Part shown: positions 1-7,437 of the stretch, in pieces
How the letters are laid out: every line of letters begins with the position of its first letter
Numbering within the stretch: the stretch's first letter is position 1
Assembly (NCBI GenBank): GCA_031425695.1
Contig: JANPJV010000193.1
Coordinates: 1 to 13,261, forward strand
Length of the DNA: 13,261 nucleotides
From: JANPJV01 sp031425695
GTDB lineage: Bacteria > Pseudomonadota > Gammaproteobacteria > Xanthomonadales > SZUA-5
Direction: 5' to 3'
The notes under the pieces: generated by a model
Databases searched by the model: none
Told to the model about the DNA's origin: nothing
Seen by the model: only the letters and a program-made list of their open reading frames with translations
Translations under genes and position numbers: made by a program

Positions 1-37
1 AGAGTCCGCGCGCAGCGCAGACCCACCAAAAGCCCCC

Positions 38-43
38 TACAAT
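38..43 (+). promoter_or_regulatory. Candidate -10 box upstream of proS
   Basis: TACAAT matches five of six bases of the sigma-70 -10 consensus and lies 32 bases before the proS ATG. No convincing -35 hexamer is seen at the right distance (the bases near 15-20 are GC-rich), so this is a one-box candidate. The short leader that would result has no clear Shine-Dalgarno sequence before the start codon. Confidence 0.4.
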
Positions 44-74
44 CGCCGGCTTTTCGCCGCCCTTGAGCCCACCC

Positions 75-1793
75 ATGCGCCTCTCCCAGTTCCACCTTGC
101 GACCGTCAAGGAAACCCCTGCCGACGCCGATGTCATCAGCCAGCAGCTGATGCTGCGCGCCGGGATGATCCGCAAGCTCGGCACCGGGCTCTACACCTGG
201 TCGCCGCTTGGCCTGCGCGTGCTGCGCAAGGTGGAGGCAATCGTGCGCGAGGAAATGAATCGCGCCGGCGCGCTGGAGTTGCTGATGCCCGCGATCCAGC
301 CGCGCGAGCTGTGGGAGGAGACTGGCCGCTGGGAGAAGTTCGGCGGGCAGCTGCTCAAGATCCGTGATCGCAAGGACGCCGAGTTTTGCTTCGGCCCGAC
401 GCACGAGGAAGTGATCACCGATTTCGCGCGTAATGAGCTCAAGAGCTACAAGCAGCTGCCGGTCAATTTCTACCAGGTCCAGACCAAGTTCCGCGACGAG
501 ATCCGGCCGCGCTTCGGCGTCATGCGCGCGCGCGAATTCCTGATGAAGGATGCCTATTCCTTCCACGTCACCGCCGAGTGCATGGAAACCGAATACCGCA
601 ACATGTATTCCGCCTACACGCGCATCTTCGAGCGCCTCGGACTCAAGTTCCGTGCCGTGGCGGCAGATTCCGGCGCGATCGGTGGCAGCGCCTCGCACGA
701 GTTCCACGTGTTGGCCGAGTCGGGCGAGGATGCGATCGCGTTCACCAGTGAAGGTAGCTACGCGGCCAATATCGAATTGGCCGAGGCAGCGGCGCCGACG
801 GCGGCGCGGGCGGCTGCTGCGGAACACCTGGAGCGCGTGGCCACGCCCACACAAAAGACCTGCGAGGAAGTGGCTGCGCTGCTCGGCCTTCCGCTCGAGC
901 GCACGGTGAAATCCTTCGCCATCGTCGGCGACGACGGCTTTGCGCTGGTGCTGGTGCGCGGCGATCACATGGTCAACGAGGTCAAGCTCAAGAAGCTCGC
1001 GGGATTGGGCGACTACCGGCTGGCCAGCGAGGCAGAGATCGTCGACCACCTGGGCTGCGTGCCGGGTTTCATCGGTCCTTTGAATCCCGCCAAGAAGATC
1101 ACCGTGATTGCCGATCGCAGCGTTGCCGCAATGGTCGACTTCGTGGTCGGTGCGAACGCGGCCGGCTTCCACACGCGCGGCGTCAATTGGGTGCGCGACT
1201 TGCCGGAGCCCGCCGTCGTCGCCGATGTGCGCAACGTGGTCGAAGGCGAAGTCGCGCCGGGCGACGGTGGTACCTGGGCGATCGCACGCGGCATCGAGGT
1301 TGGGCACGTCTTCCAGCTCGGGCAGAAATATGCCGAGGCGATGGGCGCGACCGTGCTCGACGAGAACGGCAAGGCGCGCACGATGTTCATGGGCTGCTAC
1401 GGCATCGGTGTCAGCCGCATCGTCGCCGCGGCGATCGAACAGAACCACGACGCCAGCGGGATCATCTGGCCGCAGGCGTTGGCGCCGTTCGATATCGCCC
1501 TGCTGCCGCTCGGCGCCGATCGCAGCGAGCGCGTGCGCGAGACCGTCGAACAGCTGTACCGCGAGCTCACGGCGGCCGGGCTCGAAGTCCTGCTGGACGA
1601 CCGCAAGGGCGTGCGCCCCGGGGTCATGTTTGCGGACCAGGAGCTGATCGGTATCCCCCACCGCATCGTCGTCGGCGAGCGTGGGCTGGCCAATGGCGAG
1701 GTCGAATACCGCTCACGGCGCGCCAGCGAGAACGAGATGAAGCCGCTCGTTGAGGTCGTGTCCTGGCTCGTCGAGAGCGTGCACGGGCGCTGA
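75..1793 (+). CDS. proS: Prolyl-tRNA synthetase, bacterial type with editing domain
   Basis: Cytosolic class II aminoacyl-tRNA synthetase that activates proline with ATP and charges tRNA-Pro. The ATG at 75 (protein starting MRLSQFHLATVKETPADAD) is chosen over the TTG at 63 because family members begin with this motif; the 572 residues equal the usual length of the bacterial form. Visible parts are the GPTHEEV substrate motif (about 108-114), class II motif 2 with FRDEIRPRFG (139-148) and REFLMKDAYSFH following, an inserted YbaK-like editing domain at roughly 220-400 that hydrolyses mischarged Ala-tRNA-Pro, motif 3 with GIGVSR near 443, and a C-terminal anticodon-binding domain from about 475. 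No frameshift or missing motif is seen. The next gene starts 10 bases after the stop, so the two may be co-transcribed. Identification is secure. Confidence 0.97.
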   Translation: MRLSQFHLATVKETPADADVISQQLMLRAGMIRKLGTGLYTWSPLGLRVLRKVEAIVREEMNRAGALELLMPAIQPRELWEETGRWEKFGGQLLKIRDRKDAEFCFGPTHEEVITDFARNELKSYKQLPVNFYQVQTKFRDEIRPRFGVMRAREFLMKDAYSFHVTAECMETEYRNMYSAYTRIFERLGLKFRAVAADSGAIGGSASHEFHVLAESGEDAIAFTSEGSYAANIELAEAAAPTAARAAAAEHLERVATPTQKTCEEVAALLGLPLERTVKSFAIVGDDGFALVLVRGDHMVNEVKLKKLAGLGDYRLASEAEIVDHLGCVPGFIGPLNPAKKITVIADRSVAAMVDFVVGANAAGFHTRGVNWVRDLPEPAVVADVRNVVEGEVAPGDGGTWAIARGIEVGHVFQLGQKYAEAMGATVLDENGKARTMFMGCYGIGVSRIVAAAIEQNHDASGIIWPQALAPFDIALLPLGADRSERVRETVEQLYRELTAAGLEVLLDDRKGVRPGVMFADQELIGIPHRIVVGERGLANGEVEYRSRRASENEMKPLVEVVSWLVESVHGR

Positions 1794-1803
1794 GCCAAGT
1801 CGC

Positions 1804-3558
1804 ATGCAACACAGACCCGTGCTGGTGAGCGAGCCGCTCAGGCGGTCGCGAACGGTTTGGCTGTGCTTCTGGGCGGCATTCGGCATTTTGGCCGGCTGGC
1901 TTGCGTGGGCGGCAGTGATGGTCAACATCGATTTCGATGATGGCTACGCGACCATCGCCAACAGCCAGCACTTTCTCGGGATTTCCTCGGGGCTGTTCTG
2001 GGAGCGCGGGCCCGGAATGGCGTGGCTGCTGCTCCCGGCCGAATGGCTCGCTCATGCACTCGCGCTGCACCCGCTCGATGTGCACCTCCATCACGCCACC
2101 ATGGCGTTGCTCATCGGCTTCTACCTGGTTGCGACCTGGTGGATTCTGCAACGCGAGTTCGGCGCGCGCGTGCCGACCTTGCTCGCATTCCTCGCGGCAT
2201 TGCTCACGCCGGTCTTTTTCAGTTATGCGCCCTTCATCAGCCCGGATATCTTCCCCGGCGTCCTGGTGTTGTTGCTGCTCCGGCTGGCTTCCGATCTCAT
2301 TGACCAAGGCGGGCGCAGACGCTGGTGGTTGCTGGTGGCGATCGGCGCGCTGCTCGCACTGATCAAGCAGGTGTACGCGCTGGTCTGGTGCGCGGTGCTT
2401 CTGAGCCAGTTGATCGTAGCTCTCGCTCTGCCGAGAGCTGAGCGAGCAGGCGCGCATCGGGCCGCCGCGCTGGCGAGCGCCGCGCTGGCGAGCGGAGCGA
2501 TCACTTTCCTGGTCTATTCGGTGTTGTTGACGGACAGTTTTCCGGACAGCAGCTTCTGGGAACGCCCGTTCAAAGTCCCGGAGATCGTCGGCCAGATGTA
2601 CGAAATCGACGGCGGCGCCGCCGTGGTGTTCTATCCGTGGATTTATCTGCGCAACCTTTCGGCGTACGGGATCATGGCCTTGCTGGCGCTGCCGGCGGGG
2701 CTGCTCCTGAGCTGGCGGCACGGTAGCGCCTTCCAGCGCAGCGCCGTCGTCAGTCTCGTCTTCCTGCTCGCGTGCATGCAGCTGATCAGCTTCAAGGAAG
2801 TCCGTTACCTCGCGCTGCTCGCACCGCTGCTGGCGGTGGTCATCGTTCCCGCTTTCGTGATCGTCTGGGAGCAACGCCCCCGCGCGCGCTGGCTGGTGCT
2901 GGCCCTGGTGCTGCTCGACGTCGCCCGCAATCTGCCGGAGGCGGCGCGCCTGCGCGATCCTTTCTACCGCGACGCGATGACCGGCTTCCTGGCCGAGTTG
3001 CCCAGCGCAAAAGATCTCGGTTCCCGCCTGTTCGTCGACCGCCCGCTCAGCTTCATCGCACCCGATCGCACCGCGTTCTATGCCGACCGCTATCACCGCA
3101 TCACGCACCTCGGCCCCCAGTTGCGCGTGCTTTACGGATTCTCACCCGAGCAATGGCGGCAACTCGGCAATGCTGGCGAGCTCGACCAGACGCAGCTGCG
3201 GGCGGGGGATTACCTGCTGATGTCCACCAACGTGGCCGTGCGCTCGAAGCCCTTCCTCCCGGGCAACCTCGAATCTATTCATTCAAGCCCGATCCAGGGA
3301 TTGCTGATCGCCGAAACCATCGAGCTGCGCCGCGAGGGCAATTGGTATGTCGTGGCCGGCGCGGCGAGCGGCGTCCCGCGCATGCTGCTTCGCGCGCCCG
3401 GGACGCAGCAGTCGCCCGCCGTCGGTTACCGCTTCGAGGTTGCCCGCGTCGCCAGCCTCAGTGGCTACGATGCACCACCTGAGCAGCTCTCGGTCCTCGG
3501 CTTGCGCTTTCTGCATCTGTGCCAGAAGGATCAGTGTCAGGCCTTTGCCCTGCGCTGA
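1804..3558 (+). CDS. Polytopic membrane protein, probable GT-C type glycosyltransferase
   Basis: A 584-residue inner-membrane protein. About the first 375 residues contain some nine to eleven hydrophobic segments (the first about 18-40); the last roughly 195 residues are soluble. Right after the first membrane segment comes an acidic loop, NIDFDDGYATIA (41-52), placed where GT-C enzymes of the GT39/ArnT/PMT type keep their catalytic acidic residue. Near 331-335 is KEVRY followed by a membrane segment, resembling the K-E-x-R-Y motif of related lipid-linked sugar transferases. From this I infer transfer of a sugar from a polyprenyl-phosphate donor to a lipid or protein on the periplasmic side; the substrate cannot be read from the sequence. 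The ATG at 1804 is preferred over the in-frame ATG at 1750 because the latter lies inside proS. It follows proS by 10 bases. It could also be a membrane protein without transferase activity. Confidence 0.7.
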   Translation: MQHRPVLVSEPLRRSRTVWLCFWAAFGILAGWLAWAAVMVNIDFDDGYATIANSQHFLGISSGLFWERGPGMAWLLLPAEWLAHALALHPLDVHLHHATMALLIGFYLVATWWILQREFGARVPTLLAFLAALLTPVFFSYAPFISPDIFPGVLVLLLLRLASDLIDQGGRRRWWLLVAIGALLALIKQVYALVWCAVLLSQLIVALALPRAERAGAHRAAALASAALASGAITFLVYSVLLTDSFPDSSFWERPFKVPEIVGQMYEIDGGAAVVFYPWIYLRNLSAYGIMALLALPAGLLLSWRHGSAFQRSAVVSLVFLLACMQLISFKEVRYLALLAPLLAVVIVPAFVIVWEQRPRARWLVLALVLLDVARNLPEAARLRDPFYRDAMTGFLAELPSAKDLGSRLFVDRPLSFIAPDRTAFYADRYHRITHLGPQLRVLYGFSPEQWRQLGNAGELDQTQLRAGDYLLMSTNVAVRSKPFLPGNLESIHSSPIQGLLIAETIELRREGNWYVVAGAASGVPRMLLRAPGTQQSPAVGYRFEVARVASLSGYDAPPEQLSVLGLRFLHLCQKDQCQAFALR

Positions 3559-3574
3559 ACACCCGGATCGTCCG

Positions 3575-3597
3575 GTGCAGCGGGCCCCCTGCTGCAC
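3575..3597 (+). terminator. Hairpin downstream of the membrane protein gene
   Basis: GTGCAGC (3575-3581) pairs perfectly with GCTGCAC (3591-3597) around a GC-rich 9-base loop, 17 bases after the stop codon. No T-run follows, so it is at best a weak or Rho-assisted terminator, or it protects the mRNA end. Confidence 0.35.
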
Positions 3598-3614
3598 TGC
3601 ACCACAGACAGGGT

Positions 3615-3643
3615 TTGACGATCGCGCGCCGAACCGCTAAACA
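3615..3643 (+). promoter_or_regulatory. Candidate sigma-70 promoter of the peptide transporter gene
   Basis: TTGACG (3615-3620) is a five-of-six match to the -35 box. It is followed after exactly 17 bases by TAAACA (3638-3643), a weak -10 box. The position, 62 bases before the transporter ATG and downstream of the preceding hairpin, fits a separate transcription unit. Confidence 0.5.
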
Positions 3644-3705
3644 AGCGCACCTTGCCGGAGCGCGCCCGTGTGCGCCGGTTGAATCGATCTCGAGTGGAGG
3701 CTTGG

Positions 3706-5277
3706 ATGAGCGCAGCGTCGGACAAATTGCAGATGGATGCCTTCGTGCCGCCGCCACCCGGGGAATTCCTCGGCCATCCCAAGGCGCTCTGGAACCTCTT
3801 CGGCTCCGAATTTTGGGAACGCTTCATGTACTACGGCATGCGCGCAATGCTCGCGGTGCACGTGGCGGCGGCGTTCTTCGCACATCTGGGCCCGGGCGCT
3901 GACGCGCAAGCCAGCGTGACCTACGGCGGATTCACCTCCCTGGTTTACATGACCGGAATCCTGGGTGGCTTTGTCGCCGATCGCATCCTTGGCTATCAAC
4001 GCTCGATCATGTTGGGCGGCGCGCTGATGGCCGTCGGCAGTTTCATGCTGATGGCACCTGATCTCACCACCTTTCTGATGGGTCTTGCGGTACTGGTGGT
4101 AGGCAACGGCCTGTTCAAGCCAAACATCTCGACCATGGTCGGCAAGCTCTATGCACCGGGCGATGCGCGGCGGGATTCTGGCTTCACCATCTTCTACATG
4201 GGCATCAACGCGGGTGCGTTCTTCGCGCCACTGATCTGCGCGAGTTGGATCGGTGCGACCTATGGGTACCGCTGGGGCTTCTTCACCGCTGGTGCGGGCA
4301 TGCTGCTTGGCCTGATGGTCTTCCAGGTCTACAAGAGCTGGCTGGGCCACGTCGGTACGACACCGGCAGGGAAGGAAGGCTCCGGCCCGATCATCAAAGT
4401 CACCATCGGTGCATTGCTGCTGTCGATCCCGGCCTTCTTCCTGCTCGACAAGTCCTGGCAGAACGGGCTGGCGGCAAACTTTGCCGAAGGCTCCATGATG
4501 TTCTGGCTGCTGAATTCGCTCGGCGTCCTTGGCATGCTGCTGGTGCTGCTCATGGTTGGCCTCGCCGTTTACTTCATCCTGAGCGGCGCGCGCAGTGGCG
4601 ACAAGGTGCAGATGCACCGTTACATCGCCATGCTGATCCTGTTTGCTGCGAATATTCTGTTCTGGGCACTGTTCGAGCAGGCTGGTTCCTCGCTGAACTT
4701 CATCGCCCGCGACTACGTCGACATGCCGACCGTCTTCGGCTACCAGTTGCACTTTACGATCTTCCAGTCGGTCAACCCGGTTTTCATCATCCTGTTGGCG
4801 CCGCTGTTTGCGGCCCTGTGGCCGTGGTTGGACAAGAAGGAAATGAATCCGTCGATCCCGCGCAAGTTCTCGTTGGGGTTGGCCGGGGCGGCGATCGGCT
4901 TCTGGCTGCTGGTTTTCGCAATCCGCAACATGGCCACCGAAACCGGCCACATCAGCTGGGTGTGGCTAACGCTGACCTATCTCATTCACACGATCGGCGA
5001 ACTGTGCCTCTCGCCCATTGGACTGGCGATGGTGACCAAGCTGGCCGCCCCGCGTGAAACCGGCATGGCCATGGGTGGCTGGTTCCTGTCGATCGCAATG
5101 GCGAACTACGTCGCCGGCCTGCTTGCTGCTGAAGCCGCTGGCGGCGGTGAAGAAGCAGGCAGCCTGACGCAGTACGCGACCGTCTTCGACAGCATGTTCT
5201 TCATCGGCATCGTCATTGCTATCGCATTTTTCCTGTTCGCGCCGCTGATCAACAAGCTGATGCACGGGGTGAAGTAA
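3706..5277 (+). CDS. POT/PTR2 family proton-dependent peptide transporter
   Basis: Inner-membrane proton symporter of the major facilitator superfamily that brings di- and tripeptides into the cell. Residues 35-44 (EFWERFMYYG) are a perfect match to the ExxERFxYYG proton-coupling signature of helix 1, and FYMGINAGAFFAPL at about 163-176 fits the second PTR2 signature. The 523 residues contain many hydrophobic segments consistent with the 14-helix bacterial form. The ATG at 3706 is preferred over the upstream TTG at 3652: it is preceded by GGAGG at 3696-3700 with 5 bases spacing, and family proteins begin close to this point. It appears to be transcribed alone and converges on the marR-type gene. 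Assignment to family is firm; substrate preference within the family cannot be told, so no gene symbol is given. Confidence 0.93.
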   Translation: MSAASDKLQMDAFVPPPPGEFLGHPKALWNLFGSEFWERFMYYGMRAMLAVHVAAAFFAHLGPGADAQASVTYGGFTSLVYMTGILGGFVADRILGYQRSIMLGGALMAVGSFMLMAPDLTTFLMGLAVLVVGNGLFKPNISTMVGKLYAPGDARRDSGFTIFYMGINAGAFFAPLICASWIGATYGYRWGFFTAGAGMLLGLMVFQVYKSWLGHVGTTPAGKEGSGPIIKVTIGALLLSIPAFFLLDKSWQNGLAANFAEGSMMFWLLNSLGVLGMLLVLLMVGLAVYFILSGARSGDKVQMHRYIAMLILFAANILFWALFEQAGSSLNFIARDYVDMPTVFGYQLHFTIFQSVNPVFIILLAPLFAALWPWLDKKEMNPSIPRKFSLGLAGAAIGFWLLVFAIRNMATETGHISWVWLTLTYLIHTIGELCLSPIGLAMVTKLAAPRETGMAMGGWFLSIAMANYVAGLLAAEAAGGGEEAGSLTQYATVFDSMFFIGIVIAIAFFLFAPLINKLMHGVK

Positions 5278-5306
5278 AAGGCGGGCCGCGTAGTCGGGCC
5301 GCTTCT

Positions 5307-5468
5307 ACGTAGGTCATGTTGGTCCTGGGCGTCGGCATAGCCGCCGCCCGTTCGGCCTGGCTTGCCGCATGCGGCGATAGCGCCATCCCTCACCCGCGCA
5401 AGCGGGCGTGTGACTGCTTCTGGCCGAAAAGCGTCAAGTAGACCGCTTCGCGGTCAACATGACCTACA
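5307..5468. repeat. REP/MITE-like palindromic element in a convergent spacer
   Basis: A perfect 13-base inverted repeat, GTAGGTCATGTTG (5309-5321) and CAACATGACCTAC (5455-5467), bounds a spacer of about 160 bases rich in small palindromes. These include GCCGCATGCGGC (5364-5375), a CCCGC/GCGGG stem with a GCAA loop (5393-5406), and the hairpin at 5433-5463. The form on the minus strand, TGTAGGTCATGTTGACCGCG followed by its mirror, resembles REP sequences dispersed in xanthomonad genomes (from memory). The right arm reaches into the last codons of the MarR gene. No transposase is present. Confidence 0.6.
5427..5463 (-). terminator. Hairpin and T-run downstream of the MarR gene
   Basis: On the minus strand the MarR stop codon is followed at once by a hairpin: TGAC, AC and GCGGTC on one side pair with GACCGC, GT and GTCA on the other, with two A-A mismatches and a TTC loop (5433-5463). 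GC and four T residues follow (5430-5427). This can end the leftward transcript, and may also stop rightward read-through from the transporter gene. It is part of the REP-like element. Confidence 0.5.
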
Positions 5469-5946
5469 GAGGCATGGCGGGCACCCCGCTATGCGCCAGC
5501 TTGCCCAAGATCACATCCAGCGCCGCGCGCTCCTGCGCGCTCAGCACCGACAGCAGGCGCTGTTCCTGCGCCAACGCCATGGGCGCGACTTGGTCGTAGA
5601 TCGCTCGGCCGGCGGCGTTGAGGTTGAGCACCGAGCGACGCCGGTCGGCAGGGTCGAGCTCGCGCGTGATCCGGTCGGACTCCAGGAGGCGGGCAACCGC
5701 ACGGCTGACCGCGACTTTGTCCATGGCAATGCGCTCACCGACCTCGAGCGCCGACAGCCCGGGATAGCGGCCGAGCACGGCCAGCACCCGCCACTCGGTG
5801 ACACTGAGCCCGTAGCGCGCCTGGTATCCCTGCGCAATCGCCTGGCTCACGGTGTTGGCTAGCACCGACAGCCGATAGGGCAGAAAATGCTCCAGGTCGA
5901 GGCGCGTCGGCGGTTCGGGTGCATTCTTGGTGCGTTTGTCGGGCAT
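5464..5946 (-). CDS. MarR-family transcriptional regulator, probable regulator of hpd
   Basis: A 160-residue DNA-binding protein with the MarR winged-helix layout: an N-terminal dimerisation helix (about 16-45), a helix-turn-helix around 55-92 (recognition helix near DKVAVSRAVARLL), the wing with the family signature DPADRRRSVLNLNAAG (98-113), and a C-terminal dimerisation helix. MarR proteins bind palindromes as dimers and usually release DNA on binding a small aromatic ligand. The gene is divergent from hpd, sharing an 89-base control region with a candidate operator, so I infer that it represses hpd-hmgA and itself, perhaps responding to 4-hydroxyphenylpyruvate or homogentisate; the ligand is not shown by the sequence. 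The start at 5946 (MPDKRT) is preferred because the in-frame start at 6012 would place coding sequence over the operator and promoter. Its end overlaps a REP-like repeat. Confidence 0.88.
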   Translation of the reverse strand: MPDKRTKNAPEPPTRLDLEHFLPYRLSVLANTVSQAIAQGYQARYGLSVTEWRVLAVLGRYPGLSALEVGERIAMDKVAVSRAVARLLESDRITRELDPADRRRSVLNLNAAGRAIYDQVAPMALAQEQRLLSVLSAQERAALDVILGKLAHSGVPAMPL

Positions 5947-5975
5947 TGCATGCTCGCGTTGATGGCGATCGTTGC

Positions 5976-5990
5976 AGTTGAAACTATACT
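5976..5990 (+). promoter_or_regulatory. Candidate operator overlapping the hpd -10 box
   Basis: AGTTGAAACT (5976-5985) is an inverted repeat of AGTT and AACT around two bases. It touches TATACT (5985-5990), a five-of-six -10 box for rightward transcription; on the minus strand TATAGT (5988-5983) is a possible -10 for the MarR gene. No good -35 is seen (TTGATG at 5959-5964 gives a 20-base spacer). A MarR dimer bound here would block both promoters. The half-sites are short, so this is a candidate. Confidence 0.45.
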
Positions 5991-6035
5991 CCCACCACCC
6001 GTTCATACCCATGCAGTGCTACCGGAGCCCAAGCA

Positions 6036-7109
6036 ATGAGCGCACACGCACGTCCGCCGTCGCGTCCCGGCCATCCGAACCCGCTCGGCATCAATGGCTT
6101 CGAGTTCGTCGAATTCGCGGCGCCCGATGCCAGCGGCCTGCACGCGTTGTTCCAGCGCATGGGCTTCACCGCCGTCGCGCGCCATCGTAATCGGCCGATC
6201 ACACTGTACCGCCAGGGTGAGGTCAACTTCCTGGTCAACGAGACCCAGGGCTCCTTCGCAGCCGATTTCGCGGCCGCCCACGGACCGTGCGCGTGCGGCT
6301 TCGCGATCCGCGTGAATGATGGCGACGAGTGCTACGGCGAGGTGCTCTCGCGGGGTGCCGAAGCGGTCACCCAAAAACCCGAAACGCGGGCGGTCGACCA
6401 GCCGGTCATCAAGGGCATCGGCGACTGCATGCTGTACCTCATCACCGACGGGCTCGACCCTTACGCCGAAGATTTCGAGTTCATGGCCGACGTCGATCGG
6501 GAGCCGGTCGGCTTCGGCCTGACCTTCATCGACCACCTCACGCACAACCTCTACCACGGCAACATGGCGCGCTGGGCGGAGTACTACGAGCGCCTGTTCG
6601 GCTTTCGCGAGATCCGCTATTTCGACATCAAGGGCGCGAAAACCGGCCTTGTTTCGAAGGCCATGACTGCGCCCGATGGCGTGGTCCGCATCCCGCTCAA
6701 CGAGTCTGCCGATCCGAAGAGCCAGATCAACGAGTACCTGGATCAATACAAGGGCGAAGGCATCCAGCACATCGCCTGCTTCACCGACGATATCTACGCG
6801 ACCGTCGAGGCCATGCGCGCGGCCGGCGTGACTTTCTTGAACACGCCAGAAACCTATTTCGAAGTGATCGACCAGCGCATTCCCGACCACGGCGAAGACG
6901 TGGAACGCATGAAGAAAAACAAGATCCTGATCGACGCCGACCCCGAAACCAAGAAGCAGAAGCTGCTGCAGATCTTCACCGAAACCCACGTCGGGCCGAT
7001 CTTCTTCGAGATCATCCAGCGCAAGGGCAACGAAGGCTTCGGCGAGGGCAACTTCAAGGCGCTGTTCGAATCGATCGAAGCGGACCAGATGCGGCGCGGA
7101 GTGCTCTGA
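6036..7109 (+). CDS. hpd: 4-hydroxyphenylpyruvate dioxygenase
   Basis: Non-haem iron(II) enzyme that turns 4-hydroxyphenylpyruvate and oxygen into homogentisate and CO2, the second step of tyrosine degradation. The 357 residues have two vicinal-oxygen-chelate domains: an N-terminal one (about 18-145) and a catalytic C-terminal one (about 160-340). The metal ligands typical of the family are visible: His167 in FIDHLTHN, His245 in GIQHIA and Glu325 in PIFFEIIQRKG. The C-terminal GFGEGNFKALFESIE is also characteristic. The ATG at 6036 has GGAG at 6024-6027 with 8 bases spacing. It is divergent from a MarR regulator and heads an operon-like run; the next gene starts 13 bases after its stop. Excess homogentisate from this step can oxidise to brown pyomelanin in bacteria when HmgA is limiting. 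Identification is secure. Confidence 0.97.
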   Translation: MSAHARPPSRPGHPNPLGINGFEFVEFAAPDASGLHALFQRMGFTAVARHRNRPITLYRQGEVNFLVNETQGSFAADFAAAHGPCACGFAIRVNDGDECYGEVLSRGAEAVTQKPETRAVDQPVIKGIGDCMLYLITDGLDPYAEDFEFMADVDREPVGFGLTFIDHLTHNLYHGNMARWAEYYERLFGFREIRYFDIKGAKTGLVSKAMTAPDGVVRIPLNESADPKSQINEYLDQYKGEGIQHIACFTDDIYATVEAMRAAGVTFLNTPETYFEVIDQRIPDHGEDVERMKKNKILIDADPETKKQKLLQIFTETHVGPIFFEIIQRKGNEGFGEGNFKALFESIEADQMRRGVL

Positions 7110-7122
7110 GGTTCGTGCAGCC

Positions 7123-7437
7123 ATGAGTGATCCGCACCAGCGCGCCAGGCTGATGAGCGACGCCATGCATCGTGAGGTTGCGCGGCGATTGCGCTCGGAT
7201 CCCGCAACTGTCGTAGCGCGCGCTCTTGCGAACCTGGCGCGCTGGCAAGCACAGTTTGGCGGTGAATTGCCGCGCTGCTATGAAGAATGGCAACCGCTGT
7301 TGGCTGGCACCGTCGAGGCTCTCATCGCCGTGCTGGAAGGCCAGGACGAGCGCGCGCAACGCATGAGAAGCAGCTCTCCCTTCACCGGCTTGCTAACGAC
7401 GCGTGAGCGTGCGGAGATCATGCGCAGTGCGGCGTGA
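7123..7437 (+). CDS. Small uncharacterised protein, putative antitoxin partner of the downstream nucleotidyltransferase
   Basis: A 104-residue soluble, highly charged and mostly helical protein with no signal peptide or membrane segment. The N-terminal part (MHREVARRLRSDP, about 15-27) is strongly basic; the tail SSPFTGLLTTRERAEIM (84-100) resembles the end of small proteins that I recall preceding DUF6036 nucleotidyltransferase genes. Its last 11 bases overlap the next gene, which suggests translational coupling and a joint function. I infer an antitoxin or regulatory partner, without a recognised domain. A GAGG at 7108-7111, overlapping the hpd stop, lies 11 bases before the ATG. A shorter form from the in-frame ATG at 7153 is possible. 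Its position between two enzymes of one pathway is unexpected. That it is a real gene is likely; the function is uncertain. Confidence 0.65.
   Translation: MSDPHQRARLMSDAMHREVARRLRSDPATVVARALANLARWQAQFGGELPRCYEEWQPLLAGTVEALIAVLEGQDERAQRMRSSSPFTGLLTTRERAEIMRSAA

Noticed and set aside
1624..3108. Long open frame on the minus strand opposite proS and the membrane protein gene (494 codons)
   Set aside because: Composition (His, Gln, Arg rich, low complexity) is that expected opposite a hydrophobic high-GC gene; no motif or ribosome site, and the plus-strand proteins are convincing.
3637..4950. Long minus-strand open frame opposite the peptide transporter (437 codons)
   Set aside because: It is a shadow of a transporter gene with a perfect family signature; the frame has no recognisable domain.
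5278..5463. CRISPR-like or tandem repeat array in the transporter-marR spacer
   Set aside because: The repeats there are inverted and of mixed length, without regular spacers; they fit a REP-like element.
5947..6012. Upstream start for the MarR protein (MGMNGWW...)
   Set aside because: It would put coding sequence over the palindrome and both -10 boxes, and the added residues are unlike the family's N-terminus.
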